Below are positions 25,607 through 32,711 of a DNA stretch of 32,711 nt, one piece after another (positions within the stretch are counted from its first letter, which is position 1; the number at the start of each line of letters is the position of its first letter). This stretch comes from Pseudomonadota bacterium (lineage in GTDB: Bacteria; Pseudomonadota; Gammaproteobacteria; Steroidobacterales; Steroidobacteraceae). The notes beneath the pieces are model-generated. The model was not told the DNA's origin and did no database searches. It saw nothing but the letters and a program-made list of their open reading frames with translations. The position numbers were made by a program, and so were the translations under genes. Location of the stretch: assembly GCA_025360865.1 (NCBI GenBank), contig JANYBG010000212.1, forward strand, positions 1-32,711. The letters are read 5' to 3'.

Positions 25607-26755
25607 TTGACGGCCAAAACTCCCGGGTTCGACCCGCCGCTGGAATTGACTCTCGGCGCCCTGAACAAGGCTCAGTGGGACCAGCCCGCCGCACGCCGCT
25701 GCGGGCTGCGCGCCCTGCATCACTGGCATCGCTACGGCCTGTCCCTGCGGGCGGCGCGGGTGCAGCCGCTTCAAACCTGCATTGATTTCCGCCTGCACGA
25801 CCTGGATACGCTGCGCTGGTATCTCACCCATCCCTTCTTCTCGGGAATCCTGATGCTGCAAGGGAGCAAAGTTGTGCTCGAGCACTATGCTCACGATAGT
25901 GGCCCGGAGGTAGTGCAATCGATCCAGTCAATCACCAAGACCACCGCTCACCTGCTGGCCGGACAACTGGTCGAGGCCGGTGCGCTTGATCCCGCACAGT
26001 CGATTACCCACTACCTTCCGGAGGTCCGCGGCGGCTATGGCCGCGCGAGCGTGCAGGACGCACTCGACATGGCGGTCGTCAACGACTACTCGGAAGACTT
26101 CTACGACCCCGGAGCGAGCGTAGGCAAGCTCGAAGAGACGCACGGCTGGCGCCTGCCCGAGACTGAACCACCCGTCGATATCCGCACGTTCCTCAGGCGC
26201 ATCGGAGGGGCCGCCTCGCCCCCGCCCGTGCGCCAGCTGCACTACAAGAGTGCCAATACGGACGTCATCGCCTGGATCTGCGAACGGGTGGCCCAGCGCT
26301 CGCTGCGGGAGACCTACCTGGATCTGGTCGAAGCCTTCGGACCGGAAGGCACCGTTTACTTGTCGACCGATCGGCTGGGGACACCCTTCGTCGGCGGCGG
26401 CTTGCATATGACCCTGCGGGACCTGGGTCGCTACGGGTTGCTGCTCGCCCGTGGCGGCCAGAGTGGCGGCAGGTCGCTCGGCAGCAAGATGTTCCGCGAC
26501 GCGACCCGCGCGCAGGCTGAGCTCGGTACGCCAAGCCTTCTCGGTCGCGGGTTCTATCGCAACTTTCTCGAAACCGACGGAACTTGGCTCGGACACAATG
26601 GCTACGGTGGGCAGTGGCTGATGGTGTTCCCGGAGTCTGAAATGGTAATCGCCTGCTTCAGTGCGATCAGCGATGACGGCGGACTGGACTGGCGGTTTAT
26701 CCGCCGACTGGCCGACCTTGGCGAACACTTGGCTGCGCTGGTGCTACGGGGTTGA
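25607..26755 (+). CDS. Serine hydrolase, beta-lactamase/NylB-like fold
   Basis: A 382-residue penicillin-binding-protein-like serine hydrolase. The nucleophile motif is Ser108-Ile-Thr-Lys111 (QSITK), the Tyr motif YKSANTD (Tyr213, Ser215, Asn217), and the third motif probably GHNGYGGQ. VVNDYSEDFYDPGAS resembles the segment around the second Tyr of 6-aminohexanoate-dimer hydrolase (NylB) and relatives. An amidase or esterase is therefore more likely than a beta-lactamase. I see no signal peptide, so it appears cytoplasmic. TTG start at 25607 with CAGGT nearby; no better start exists in frame before residue 83. The stop is 2 bases before the permease start, so the two are co-translated. Role inferred: release of an amide-linked part of the imported compound. 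Confidence 0.85.
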   Translation: MTAKTPGFDPPLELTLGALNKAQWDQPAARRCGLRALHHWHRYGLSLRAARVQPLQTCIDFRLHDLDTLRWYLTHPFFSGILMLQGSKVVLEHYAHDSGPEVVQSIQSITKTTAHLLAGQLVEAGALDPAQSITHYLPEVRGGYGRASVQDALDMAVVNDYSEDFYDPGASVGKLEETHGWRLPETEPPVDIRTFLRRIGGAASPPPVRQLHYKSANTDVIAWICERVAQRSLRETYLDLVEAFGPEGTVYLSTDRLGTPFVGGGLHMTLRDLGRYGLLLARGGQSGGRSLGSKMFRDATRAQAELGTPSLLGRGFYRNFLETDGTWLGHNGYGGQWLMVFPESEMVIACFSAISDDGGLDWRFIRRLADLGEHLAALVLRG

Positions 26756-26757
26756 GG

Positions 26758-28194
26758 GTGGCAATCGAACACAAATCCATCGATTACGTGGCCGAGCACG
26801 AGAGGCATGGGCGCGTCATTGATCAGGCGCCGTTTTGGTTTCTCGGAAACTTTCACTTCTTCACGATCGCGATCGGGTTCGTCGGTCCCACCATGGGGCT
26901 GAGCTTCGGCTATACCGCACTGGCCGGCGCGCTGGGAATCCTCTTTGGCACGATCTTCGTCGCCTTCCACGCCTCCCAGGGTGCCGAGCTCGGTCTTCCT
27001 CAGATGATCCAGTCGCGGGCGCAGTTCGGTTACCGCGGCGTGGTCGTTGTACTGATCGGAACTCTGTTCACGTTTGTGGGCTTTAACGTCGCCGATTCGG
27101 TTTTAATGGCGCACGGCCTGAATGGGATACTCGGCTGGAATGAAATCGCAGTGATCATGGTCGCCGCAGTTATGGCGACCGCGATCGCGATATACGGGCA
27201 CGACTGGCTGCACCGGATTTTTCGGTGGTGTTTCTGGCTCTGCCTGCCCCTCTACACCGGGCTTACATTGGCGATTTACACCGGTCACGTGCCCGCAACT
27301 CACTTTGTGCCGGGCGGCTTCAGCTGGGTGGCGTTGGTGGCGCAGTTCTCAGCGAGCGCGGCCTACAACATCACCTATGCTCCCTCCGTTTCCGACTATT
27401 CGCGCTATCTGCCGCGCACTTCTCGTCCGCTCCACATCATCGCGGCCGTGTTTCTGGGAGCGTCGTCCGCGGCGATCTGGTTGATTTCACTTGGTGCGTG
27501 GCTCGCCACGCGCATCGGTGCCTCAGACGGGCTAGTCGCGCTTCACGACGCGGGCAACGCCCTGATTCCCGGCTTCGGGGTTGTGATGTCCCTGGCATCC
27601 GTCGTAGCGCTCGTGGCGACCATGGGTCTGAACGCTTACAGCGGAATGCTAACCATCTTAACGGCGGCGAATTCCCTGTTTGACACTCGCCCGACGCCGC
27701 GCCTGCGGATGATTGCGATCTTGGCGATTGCGGCAAGCTGGGTAGCGCTAACCTTCGCGATCACTACGAACGCGATTGCGCTTCTGTTTGCGACACTAAC
27801 CATCATGCTGTACCTGCTAGTCCCGTGGACATCCGTGAACCTCGTCGATTATTTCTTCGTGCGTCGCGGCCGATACGCGATCACACATCTTTTTAGGCCG
27901 GACGGCATCTACCGGGCTTGGGGAAGACGGGGATTGATCGCTTACGTCGTTGGATTCCTGGCCACGTTGCCCTTTTTTGTGCTGCCCGATGTCTACACAG
28001 GCCCGGCAGCGCGGTTGCTCAACGGGGTGGACGTCGGTTGGCTCGTGGGCCTAGTCGTGTCCGGCGGCGTCTATTTTGCACTCAGCCGCGGATTCAAGAT
28101 TGCGGCCGAGAGCGGTGCTATTCAGGAAAGTGACCGGTACCTCAATCGCGTCGGCACTAAGCGTGACCGCAGGGAGCCCTGCAATGGCTGTTGA
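26758..28194 (+). CDS. NCS1 family nucleobase/hydantoin:cation symporter
   Basis: A 478-residue inner-membrane permease of the nucleobase:cation symporter-1 family (cytosine, purine, allantoin and hydantoin carriers), with about 12 hydrophobic segments. Family features are the N-terminal FWFLGNFHFFTIAIGFVGP, QMIQSRAQFGYRG, SASAAYNITYAPSVSDYSRYLP and a late TSVNLVDYFFVRRGRY. GTG 26758 has GGGG 6 bases upstream; TTG 26752 would overlap the previous stop (TTGA). Hydantoin-type members elsewhere pair with L-carbamoylases, which fits the M20 enzyme in this regulon. No hydantoinase or dihydropyrimidinase is present in the window, so an acyclic ureido or guanidino substrate should also be considered. 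The stop overlaps the SOUL gene start by 11 bases. Confidence 0.9.
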   Translation: MAIEHKSIDYVAEHERHGRVIDQAPFWFLGNFHFFTIAIGFVGPTMGLSFGYTALAGALGILFGTIFVAFHASQGAELGLPQMIQSRAQFGYRGVVVVLIGTLFTFVGFNVADSVLMAHGLNGILGWNEIAVIMVAAVMATAIAIYGHDWLHRIFRWCFWLCLPLYTGLTLAIYTGHVPATHFVPGGFSWVALVAQFSASAAYNITYAPSVSDYSRYLPRTSRPLHIIAAVFLGASSAAIWLISLGAWLATRIGASDGLVALHDAGNALIPGFGVVMSLASVVALVATMGLNAYSGMLTILTAANSLFDTRPTPRLRMIAILAIAASWVALTFAITTNAIALLFATLTIMLYLLVPWTSVNLVDYFFVRRGRYAITHLFRPDGIYRAWGRRGLIAYVVGFLATLPFFVLPDVYTGPAARLLNGVDVGWLVGLVVSGGVYFALSRGFKIAAESGAIQESDRYLNRVGTKRDRREPCNGC

Positions 28195-28741
28195 GGAACC
28201 CGCTTTTAAAGCAGTTCTGCACGATGGCAATTTCGAGATTCGCGACTATCCGGCCCTTGTTGTCGCCGAGGTCACCGTGGCCGGTGGACAGAAGAAAGCT
28301 GCCATTCAGGGTTTTCGTTTGCTCGCCCGTTACATCTTTGGCGCCAACAAGCAACGGGAGAGCATCGCCATGACGGCGCCGGTGGCGCAGGCACCGAGCA
28401 GCGACAGCATTTCGCTAACCGTGCCTGTCACTCAGATCGCGAACGCTAGGAATTGGATCGTCCGATTCACTATGCCTAGCGCCTATACGTTCGATACTCT
28501 GCCAGAGCCTACCGATCCCAAGGTCCAATTGAGACGTCTGCCGGCGGAACGCGTCGCCGTTATCCGTTTTTCGGGATTGGCACAGAAAGGCAAGGTGAAT
28601 GCGAAAGTCACTGAACTGGTCGCCAACCTCGACGCTCATCATCTGCGCGCTATTGGTCCCGTGTCCCTTGCCCAATACAACCCGCCTTGGACGCTATGGT
28701 TCATGAGGCGGAATGAAGTGATGATCCGCGTAGGGCCTTGA
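28184..28741 (+). CDS. SOUL family heme-binding protein
   Basis: A 185-residue protein of the SOUL/HBP family. Typical blocks are FEIRDYPALVVAEVTV at the start, then KAAIQGFRLLARYIFGANK, IAMTAPVAQ, FTMPSAYTFDTLPEP, VAVIRFSGLA and, at the end, YNPPWTLWFMRRNEV. Members bind heme or other tetrapyrroles; the physiological role in bacteria is unclear. ATG 28184 has GGGAG upstream and overlaps the NCS1 gene by 11 bases. A longer frame from 28076 would run inside the permease gene and is rejected. It may be transcribed with the permease, but the family is widespread and the link to the catabolic regulon may be accidental. Confidence 0.9.
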   Translation: MAVEEPAFKAVLHDGNFEIRDYPALVVAEVTVAGGQKKAAIQGFRLLARYIFGANKQRESIAMTAPVAQAPSSDSISLTVPVTQIANARNWIVRFTMPSAYTFDTLPEPTDPKVQLRRLPAERVAVIRFSGLAQKGKVNAKVTELVANLDAHHLRAIGPVSLAQYNPPWTLWFMRRNEVMIRVGP

Positions 28742-29067
28742 CGCCGCATGGTCCCCGCCGCCGCGCCAGGGCTTCACCACGTACCTCCCGGGCGCCCTAT
28801 AGCACGCGTAGGTGTTGATGCCAGTGCGCGAGGCACCGACCGAACCGGAGACTCCGGCTGTACCGACTCCTACGAATCCCCCGCTTCTCGCCTGTATATA
28901 GTTGCGTCCCGTAGCGGATCCGAGCCTCGCTACGTAAGGGCCTCGCTGTAGGCGGTGGCCTACCCGTGTTCAGGGACAAGTCGCACCGACAGCGCTGGGG
29001 CGGTCGGGTTACTCTTAAGCTCGAGCGTAGGGTCCAACGCTGCGCACACAGTCTTTAGGGGAAAACA
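28742..29067. other. Gene-free spacer
   Basis: About 325 bases. Short frames here (for example 28748-28951) have unlikely composition. It should contain the promoter of the DUF1328 gene; I see no good consensus. No hairpin with T-run follows the SOUL stop. Confidence 0.4.
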
Positions 29068-29238
29068 ATGCTTCATTACGCAGTCGTTTTTTTTGTCATA
29101 GCGCTGATCGCAGCTGTGTTGGGCTTTGGCGGCATTGCCGCGGGTGCTGCCGGAATCGCTAAAATCCTGTTCGTCGTATTTCTGGTAATCGCCATCCTTA
29201 CCTTCTTTATGGGGCGCGCGCGCGGACCACGTGTCTGA
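29068..29238 (+). CDS. DUF1328 (YtjA-like) small membrane protein
   Basis: A 56-residue protein with two hydrophobic helices, [19 protein letters not shown] and [19 protein letters not shown], joined by the Gly/Ala-rich turn GIAAGAAGI. It ends with a basic tail (RARGPRV). This is the DUF1328 pattern as I know it. AGGGGA lies about 6 bases before the ATG. Members are often stress-induced and of unknown function. It is followed on the same strand by a small lipoprotein gene. Confidence 0.9.
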   Translation: MLHYAVVFFVIALIAAVLGFGGIAAGAAGIAKILFVVFLVIAILTFFMGRARGPRV

Positions 29239-29312
29239 GTTCTGCGTTCACACCCGCTAACCCAGAGTTCACTGGACCACTCCTGCCCATTTCCACATCC
29301 GTTGGAGATCAA

Positions 29313-29720
29313 ATGACCAAACTAAAGCCCTCATGGGTGCTGCTGATAATTCTGTCGCTCTGCGCGATTACCGCCTGCGACAAGGCGAAAAGTCCCGAGG
29401 AAGTGGCCAAAGAAACGGCCGCCGCTCGCCAGAGCGCTGCCGAAAACACGGCCAAAGCGGAACAGAACGCGGATGCCAAGGTATCCAGCGCAGAGTCGGA
29501 CGTCCGCGATAAGAAGATGGACGCGGAACATACGAGCGCTTTGGAGGCTGAAAAGGTCGCAGAAACGAAGGCTGAAGGAGCGCATAAGGTCGCCCTCGCT
29601 CAGTGCGAAAGGATGAGTGGCGACGCGCAGAAGAAGTGCAAAGATGAGGCCGACGCTGCGTATAAGACCGCAGTGGCGCAGGCTAATCAGATGAAGGCCA
29701 ATTCCGACCCCAAGCCGTGA
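29313..29720 (+). CDS. Small Ala/Lys-rich coiled-coil lipoprotein
   Basis: A 135-residue protein. The signal is SWVLLIILSLCAITAC with the lipobox ITAC, so it is a membrane lipoprotein; Asp follows the Cys (the +2 inner-membrane retention rule of enterics, uncertain in other groups). The mature part is almost purely helical, rich in Ala, Lys and Glu, with repeats such as VAKETAAARQSAAENTAKAE, and has two further Cys (CERMSGDAQKKC). GGAGA lies before the ATG. I recognise no named family; it resembles uncharacterised proteobacterial envelope proteins. It lies 74 bases after the DUF1328 gene, possibly in one transcript. Confidence 0.8.
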   Translation: MTKLKPSWVLLIILSLCAITACDKAKSPEEVAKETAAARQSAAENTAKAEQNADAKVSSAESDVRDKKMDAEHTSALEAEKVAETKAEGAHKVALAQCERMSGDAQKKCKDEADAAYKTAVAQANQMKANSDPKP

Positions 29721-30035
29721 CACGCACTGTTGCTTGAGCTTGGCCCGCCCGCGTCGACGGAGGCGCGGACCGGGCTGCGGCGCGACGATTTGACCGGACC
29801 AATCTCGCCAAACTGGTAGTAGGCGGTGAATTGCGGCTGCCAAGAGAAAAAGTTTTCCTGGGAACCGGTGGTTTGGGTCAGGCGCTGAGATCCCGCGTGG
29901 GTGCCTTCCCTCCGCAGGCGTTCCGCTTCGTGCGATAACAGTATGGCTCGAGACTGCAGGACGGGCGTCGCCGCGAATGCAGCGACAGGCGATGAATGAG
30001 TCGTGAGCGATTAAAGAACATCAGACGGCTAGCCA
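29721..30035. other. Gene-free spacer between convergent genes
   Basis: About 315 bases between the lipoprotein stop and the stop of the minus-strand PepSY-type gene. I see no gene and no clear hairpin with T-run. Confidence 0.4.
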
Positions 30036-30416
30036 TCAATGAGCTTTCTTTCCTGCCGCACGGTCCGCAGCGGCTTCAGCCCGCTGGGCATCTGCGGACT
30101 CATGCTTCTGCGAAAGAACCTTTCCGGTGCCCGCATCAACCGTCACTTCGATGATGGACTTTCTTCCCGGGAGCGCAATGTCGAAGCTATAGATTAGGCA
30201 TCCGCCTTCGGCCTCGAGCTCGCCACTGGCGACGGTCGCCCCGCTGACCTTGACGGCTTTCAAGGCGGTGCTCTGAGCCTCGGATTGAGTAATTTTGGTG
30301 AGTGCCGGAAGGGCGGAATCTGCGGTACCTTTTGGGGGATGAAGCGAGCAGTGTGGGCGGCCGGCACTGGCGAAGATCGGAACCCCTAGGATGGCTAAAG
30401 CGATAATGCGTTTCAT
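30036..30416 (-). CDS. PepSY-domain-like exported protein
   Basis: A 126-residue protein with a Sec signal peptide (MKRIIALAILGVPIFASAG). It has one PepSY-like unit: ITQSEAQSTALKAVKVSGAT, then YSFDIALPGRKSIIEVTVDAGTGKVL, which is the usual helix followed by beta hairpin. The tail is basic and Ala-rich (AQRAEAAADRAAGKKAH). Two Cys in the mature part (PHC and GGC) could form a disulfide. ATG 30416 is chosen over GTG 30449, which would put 11 extra residues before the signal. PepSY proteins are periplasmic and often linked to protease inhibition or metal and envelope stress; the specific role is unknown. Confidence 0.8.
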   Translation of the reverse strand: MKRIIALAILGVPIFASAGRPHCSLHPPKGTADSALPALTKITQSEAQSTALKAVKVSGATVASGELEAEGGCLIYSFDIALPGRKSIIEVTVDAGTGKVLSQKHESADAQRAEAAADRAAGKKAH

Positions 30417-30730
30417 TTGCGTTCGACCTTTAAACGGGAATGTGATCACTTATACGCGGTCACCCTGCCTTGGTATATTAATCTGTGCCGGGACGCGTCG
30501 GCCCGGATCTGCGCGCGAAGTGCGCCGTACGGTATCAGCACCTGAACAGTCTTGTAGGAACGGCGCAGCCTGAGGGTTCGCTGGCGCACAGTCGGGACCG
30601 TTGCCGCCGTGTCATAAGGTGGGTGAATGACGTCGCGTGACGGCGTTCAGCATCATAGGCGCGAGTCGCACCATGTGGCTCTGGGTCCCGTGCCTGTTCA
30701 GACGTAGGGTTCGTTCAGAGGTGACTTCCC
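30417..30730. other. Divergent intergenic region
   Basis: About 315 bases between the PepSY-type gene and the DUF3096 gene, transcribed apart. An AT-richer stretch at 30440-30485 may hold the PepSY promoter. No gene was seen. Confidence 0.4.
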
Positions 30731-30889
30731 ATGAATATGACGCTCAGCATCGGCCCTCTAGTCTCATTGCTCGCGGGCATCCTCATCCTGGTCGTGCCGC
30801 GGTTGCTCAACTATATCGTAGCCATTTACTTGATCATCATTGGTTTGCTTGGACTCTTCGGCGGAGGCGGTAATTTTCACATCAGGTAA
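30731..30889 (+). CDS. DUF3096 small membrane protein
   Basis: A 52-residue protein (MNMTLSIGPLVSLLAG at the start). It has two hydrophobic segments, PLVSLLAGILILVVP and NYIVAIYLIIIGLLGLFG, separated by RLLN, and ends GGNFHIR. It matches the DUF3096 family as I remember it, including the RLLNYIVAIYLI core. AGAGGTGA stands about 7 bases before the ATG. Function unknown. Confidence 0.88.
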   Translation: MNMTLSIGPLVSLLAGILILVVPRLLNYIVAIYLIIIGLLGLFGGGGNFHIR

Positions 30890-30993
30890 CGACACTCAGA
30901 TCGACGCGCTGTGTCGGGCTGCCTGACCTAGCTCTGACTACAGAGTGTTCGTGGCCACCCTCTGTTCCGCCGCAACGCACCGCGGGTATCACA

Positions 30994-31275
30994 ATGGACT
31001 TGGACGCTCACGAATTTGAACGCCTGAGAGTTGCCGCCACGGCACACGGCTATAAACTTGGCGTCTCCACGGAGCTACAAATGAAAGACCTGGAGGGGTC
31101 GTCCTTCGATCCCGCAGGCAAGAGAATTGTGCTCAGGGTGTTCCGGTGGATGCCCGGACAGCTACCCGTTGAGTATTCGGAGGGCTCAAGCTATGCCCTC
31201 GATGCGCTGGACTTGCGGTCGCGGCTCGAGAAAGATATCGAGACTGCCGCCGAGAAGCTCAACGCGGTTCCCTGA
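30994..31275 (+). CDS. Small hypothetical protein
   Basis: A 93-residue soluble protein starting MDLDAHEFERLRVAATAHGY. It has an Arg/Val-rich beta segment (RIVLRVFRWMPGQLPVEY) and a C-terminal helix (LRSRLEKDIETAAEKLNAVP). Composition and codon use look coding, but the ribosome site is weak and I recognise no family. No signal peptide or membrane segment. It lies between the DUF3096 gene and the insertion sequence. Confidence 0.5.
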   Translation: MDLDAHEFERLRVAATAHGYKLGVSTELQMKDLEGSSFDPAGKRIVLRVFRWMPGQLPVEYSEGSSYALDALDLRSRLEKDIETAAEKLNAVP

Positions 31276-31638
31276 GGGCCGCTCCTAGCGAGCTTACCGG
31301 CCGCGCTGAGTCGAGAGCTGGTTCTGCTGTCGTAGAAAGTCGTTACCTGCTCGGGGTAAGGGCAACCGGACGTTGCGGCGCCAGTGTTCTTACACAAGGG
31401 AGAGAACCGCAGTCCACCAGAATGCTCGTCTGGGGCCAGAGGGTCGAGAGTTGATGCTGATCGCCCGCAGGCGGGCCAGCGTCAGCAGGATGTGCCCCAG
31501 ACGATGAGGGTGTCATTGCGGCCTGAGGAACGGGCTGCGCCGTTATCAAGCCGAAGGGACTACAGGGCTACTGGCTCGTGTCGCGCTTCATGTCAAGTCG
31601 GACAAAATGTCTGAGGTAAGAGGAGAGACTTTCACCGC
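31276..31638. other. Gene-free spacer up to the insertion sequence
   Basis: About 360 bases. Short frames on both strands look non-coding, with scrambled Arg/Pro/Ser-rich translations. The stretch probably contains the IS end, near 31591. Confidence 0.4.
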
Positions 31639-32607
31639 TTAGGCCGCCTGTTTAAATCGCTGCTGGTTGATGGTTTTACGATTCGTCCGGGCCGCAGCTA
31701 TTCGCCTCGCACGTTCGTTTCGAACTTCCTCCGGCTGACCACGATGCCAGATGGCTGGTGTCATGTAACCCAACGCCGCATGTAATCGTTCTTCGTTGTA
31801 GTAATGCATGAGCTTGGAGATGATTGTCTGGGCTTGCAGATGGTTCTCGCCGTAGTCGTTGTTCGATTCATCGCGGATCGTGCCGTTGAAGCGCTCGACG
31901 ATGCCGTTGGATTCGGGGTGACGCGGCCGGGTTTTAATATCGATCAAGTTATGGGCCTTGACAACGGCGCTGACGTCGCGATTGACGAACTCCCCACCGT
32001 GATCGTGCACAACCCGGGGCTTGGCGTCCTGGATCGTCTCGAGAGCCGCTTGCAGTTCAGTGGCGACCGATTTGCCATCCAGGCTGATCAGCAGCTTGTG
32101 GTGCACGATGTAACGGCTGAAGGCGTCTACGAAGCTCAACAGGAAGTAGAAGCGTGCCGCCACCCATACGTACATGACGTCCGTATGCCATTGCTGGTTC
32201 GGCGCCTGGGGCCGAAAGTTATACTCGCCAGAAGACACGACCGAGCGTTTCCAGCGTGATAGCAGGTCCGCATCGCTCAACACCCGGTAAACAGTGCTTT
32301 CCCCGACGCACGCAACGCCCGCGTCGACCATCATCCAGGTCAATTTGCGATATCCGATCTTCGGAAACTGGAGTGCGTAGTCGCAAATGGCAAGCCGCTC
32401 CTCGGGCAGCAGTTCGTAGACCCGGCAGGGCTTGCCGCTTCGATCCTCCAAGCTCGCGCGCTTCTTCCACGCGTAGTAGACGCTCCTCGGGATCCCCAGG
32501 GTGGCGAGCGTCCGATACACTCGCCACCCTGATCGCTTCTTCGTTTGTTCGACAATCCGCATCACCGCCGCCTTGGTGTCCGCCGGTACTCGGGAAAAAT
32601 CTTCCAA
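31639..32607 (-). CDS. IS3-family transposase OrfB (DDE integrase)
   Basis: A 322-residue catalytic transposase half. An HTH-like region (SGWRVYRTLATLGIPRSVYY) leads to an IS3-type linker (KIGYRKLTWMMVDAGV) and the rve integrase core. The acidic triad is intact: Asp143 in WHTDVMYV, Asp202 in VHDHGGEF and Glu238 in SNGIVERF, with exactly 35 residues between the last two, the D-D-35-E pattern. The C-terminus ends YNEERLHAALGYMTPAIW and a basic tail, as usual. The TTG start is nominal; in IS3 elements OrfB is normally made as an OrfAB fusion by frameshifting. Here the fusion would need a +1 shift at an A7 run (see the orfA entry). Confidence 0.92.
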   Translation of the reverse strand: MEDFSRVPADTKAAVMRIVEQTKKRSGWRVYRTLATLGIPRSVYYAWKKRASLEDRSGKPCRVYELLPEERLAICDYALQFPKIGYRKLTWMMVDAGVACVGESTVYRVLSDADLLSRWKRSVVSSGEYNFRPQAPNQQWHTDVMYVWVAARFYFLLSFVDAFSRYIVHHKLLISLDGKSVATELQAALETIQDAKPRVVHDHGGEFVNRDVSAVVKAHNLIDIKTRPRHPESNGIVERFNGTIRDESNNDYGENHLQAQTIISKLMHYYNEERLHAALGYMTPAIWHRGQPEEVRNERARRIAAARTNRKTINQQRFKQAA

Positions 32608-32616
32608 CCTCAGATC

Positions 32617-32711
32617 TTTTTTTAAGCTCCAGGTTCTCCGCTGTGATCTCCGCGATCACTGCCCGCATCCGATCGATCTCCGCCTTGTGCCGAACCTCTG
32701 CATCGTCCTTG
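32617..32711 (-). CDS. IS3-family transposase OrfA, C-terminal end only
   Basis: About 31 codons from the window edge to the A7 run (rc of 32617-32623). They encode AEVRHKAEIDRMRAVIAEIT and then AENLELKK, a leucine-zipper-like coiled coil typical of the OrfA C-terminus. The N-terminal HTH lies outside the window. Beyond the A7 run the same frame stays open to 32219 with a nonsense-looking translation, whereas OrfB continues in the +1 frame. Removing one A would give an in-frame ELKKDLRLEDF fusion. Confidence 0.65.

Larger units (their letters stand above)
31591..32711 (-). mobile_element. IS3-family insertion sequence, right part cut by window edge
   Basis: The element is recognised by orfB (31639-32607) and the end of orfA (beyond 32617), both on the minus strand. 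Its terminal boundary is uncertain. I place it at TGTCAAGTCG (31591) because IS3 ends usually start with TG and this lies 48 bases outside the orfB stop. The other inverted repeat is outside the window, so neither the repeat nor a target-site duplication can be confirmed. Confidence 0.6.

Noticed and set aside
28076-28183. N-terminal extension of the SOUL protein resembling a signal peptide
   Set aside because: It lies within the NCS1 coding region, and the ATG at 28184 has a good ribosome site and matches the family start.
31343-31614. Overlapping short ORFs beside the insertion sequence as a second transposase remnant
   Set aside because: No catalytic motif or alignable block could be seen.
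32219-32668. 149-codon ORF overlapping orfB as an independent gene
   Set aside because: Its first codons are the OrfA C-terminus; after the A7 run it is an out-of-frame reading of orfB.

Overview
The window is a GC-rich (by eye about 64-65 %), gene-dense bacterial chromosome segment. GC-rich third codon positions, a TonB-dependent receptor, an RND efflux operon of Gram-negative type, lipoprotein signals, a TPR-sulfotransferase, and DUF1328/DUF3096/SOUL proteins all point to a soil- or water-type proteobacterium. My best guess is a gammaproteobacterium of the Steroidobacter/Nevskia/Xanthomonas side, but that is inference from gene style and not a phylogenetic result. I saw no rRNA, tRNA or CRISPR array.

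Layout. (1) 1-6676: a truncated secreted hypothetical protein, a membrane-anchored MDR oxidoreductase, an N-acyl-D-amino-acid deacylase-like amidohydrolase, an AI-2E-type membrane transporter and a Tat-exported M19 dipeptidase homologue that has lost three of the five classical zinc ligands. The long spacers here hold no convincing genes. (2) 7074-13010: a complete RND efflux operon in the order outer-membrane factor, periplasmic adaptor, inner-membrane pump. It converges on an aldehyde dehydrogenase (13108-14529), with two hairpins between them. (3) 15008-16132: a second MDR oxidoreductase.

(4) 16677-28741 is the most interesting part. It encodes an aldehyde dehydrogenase, an M20-family N-carbamoyl-amino-acid hydrolase, a guanidino-group-modifying enzyme (DDAH/arginine-deiminase fold) with Cys-His-Glu catalytic residues, a TPR-sulfotransferase overlapping it, a TonB-dependent receptor, a TetR regulator, a NylB-like serine hydrolase, an NCS1 permease and a SOUL protein. 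Three control regions in this block carry the same 15-bp inverted repeat, GTTAAY-N3-ATTAAC. The copies lie before the hydrolase operon, before the receptor, and between the TetR gene and the serine hydrolase. The receptor copy sits just downstream of a TTGACA-N17-TTAAAT promoter. I read this as one TetR-controlled regulon for uptake and breakdown of a guanidino/ureido/amide compound. The order would be outer-membrane import, amide hydrolysis, inner-membrane import, deimination of a guanidino to a ureido group, decarbamoylation, and aldehyde oxidation at some step. The substrate is unknown.

(5) 28742-31275 holds small envelope proteins: a DUF1328 protein, an Ala-rich lipoprotein, a PepSY-type protein, a DUF3096 protein and one small hypothetical. 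(6) 31591-32711 is the left part of an IS3-family element. Its orfB has an intact D-D-35-E triad, but it sits in the +1 frame relative to orfA across an A7 run.
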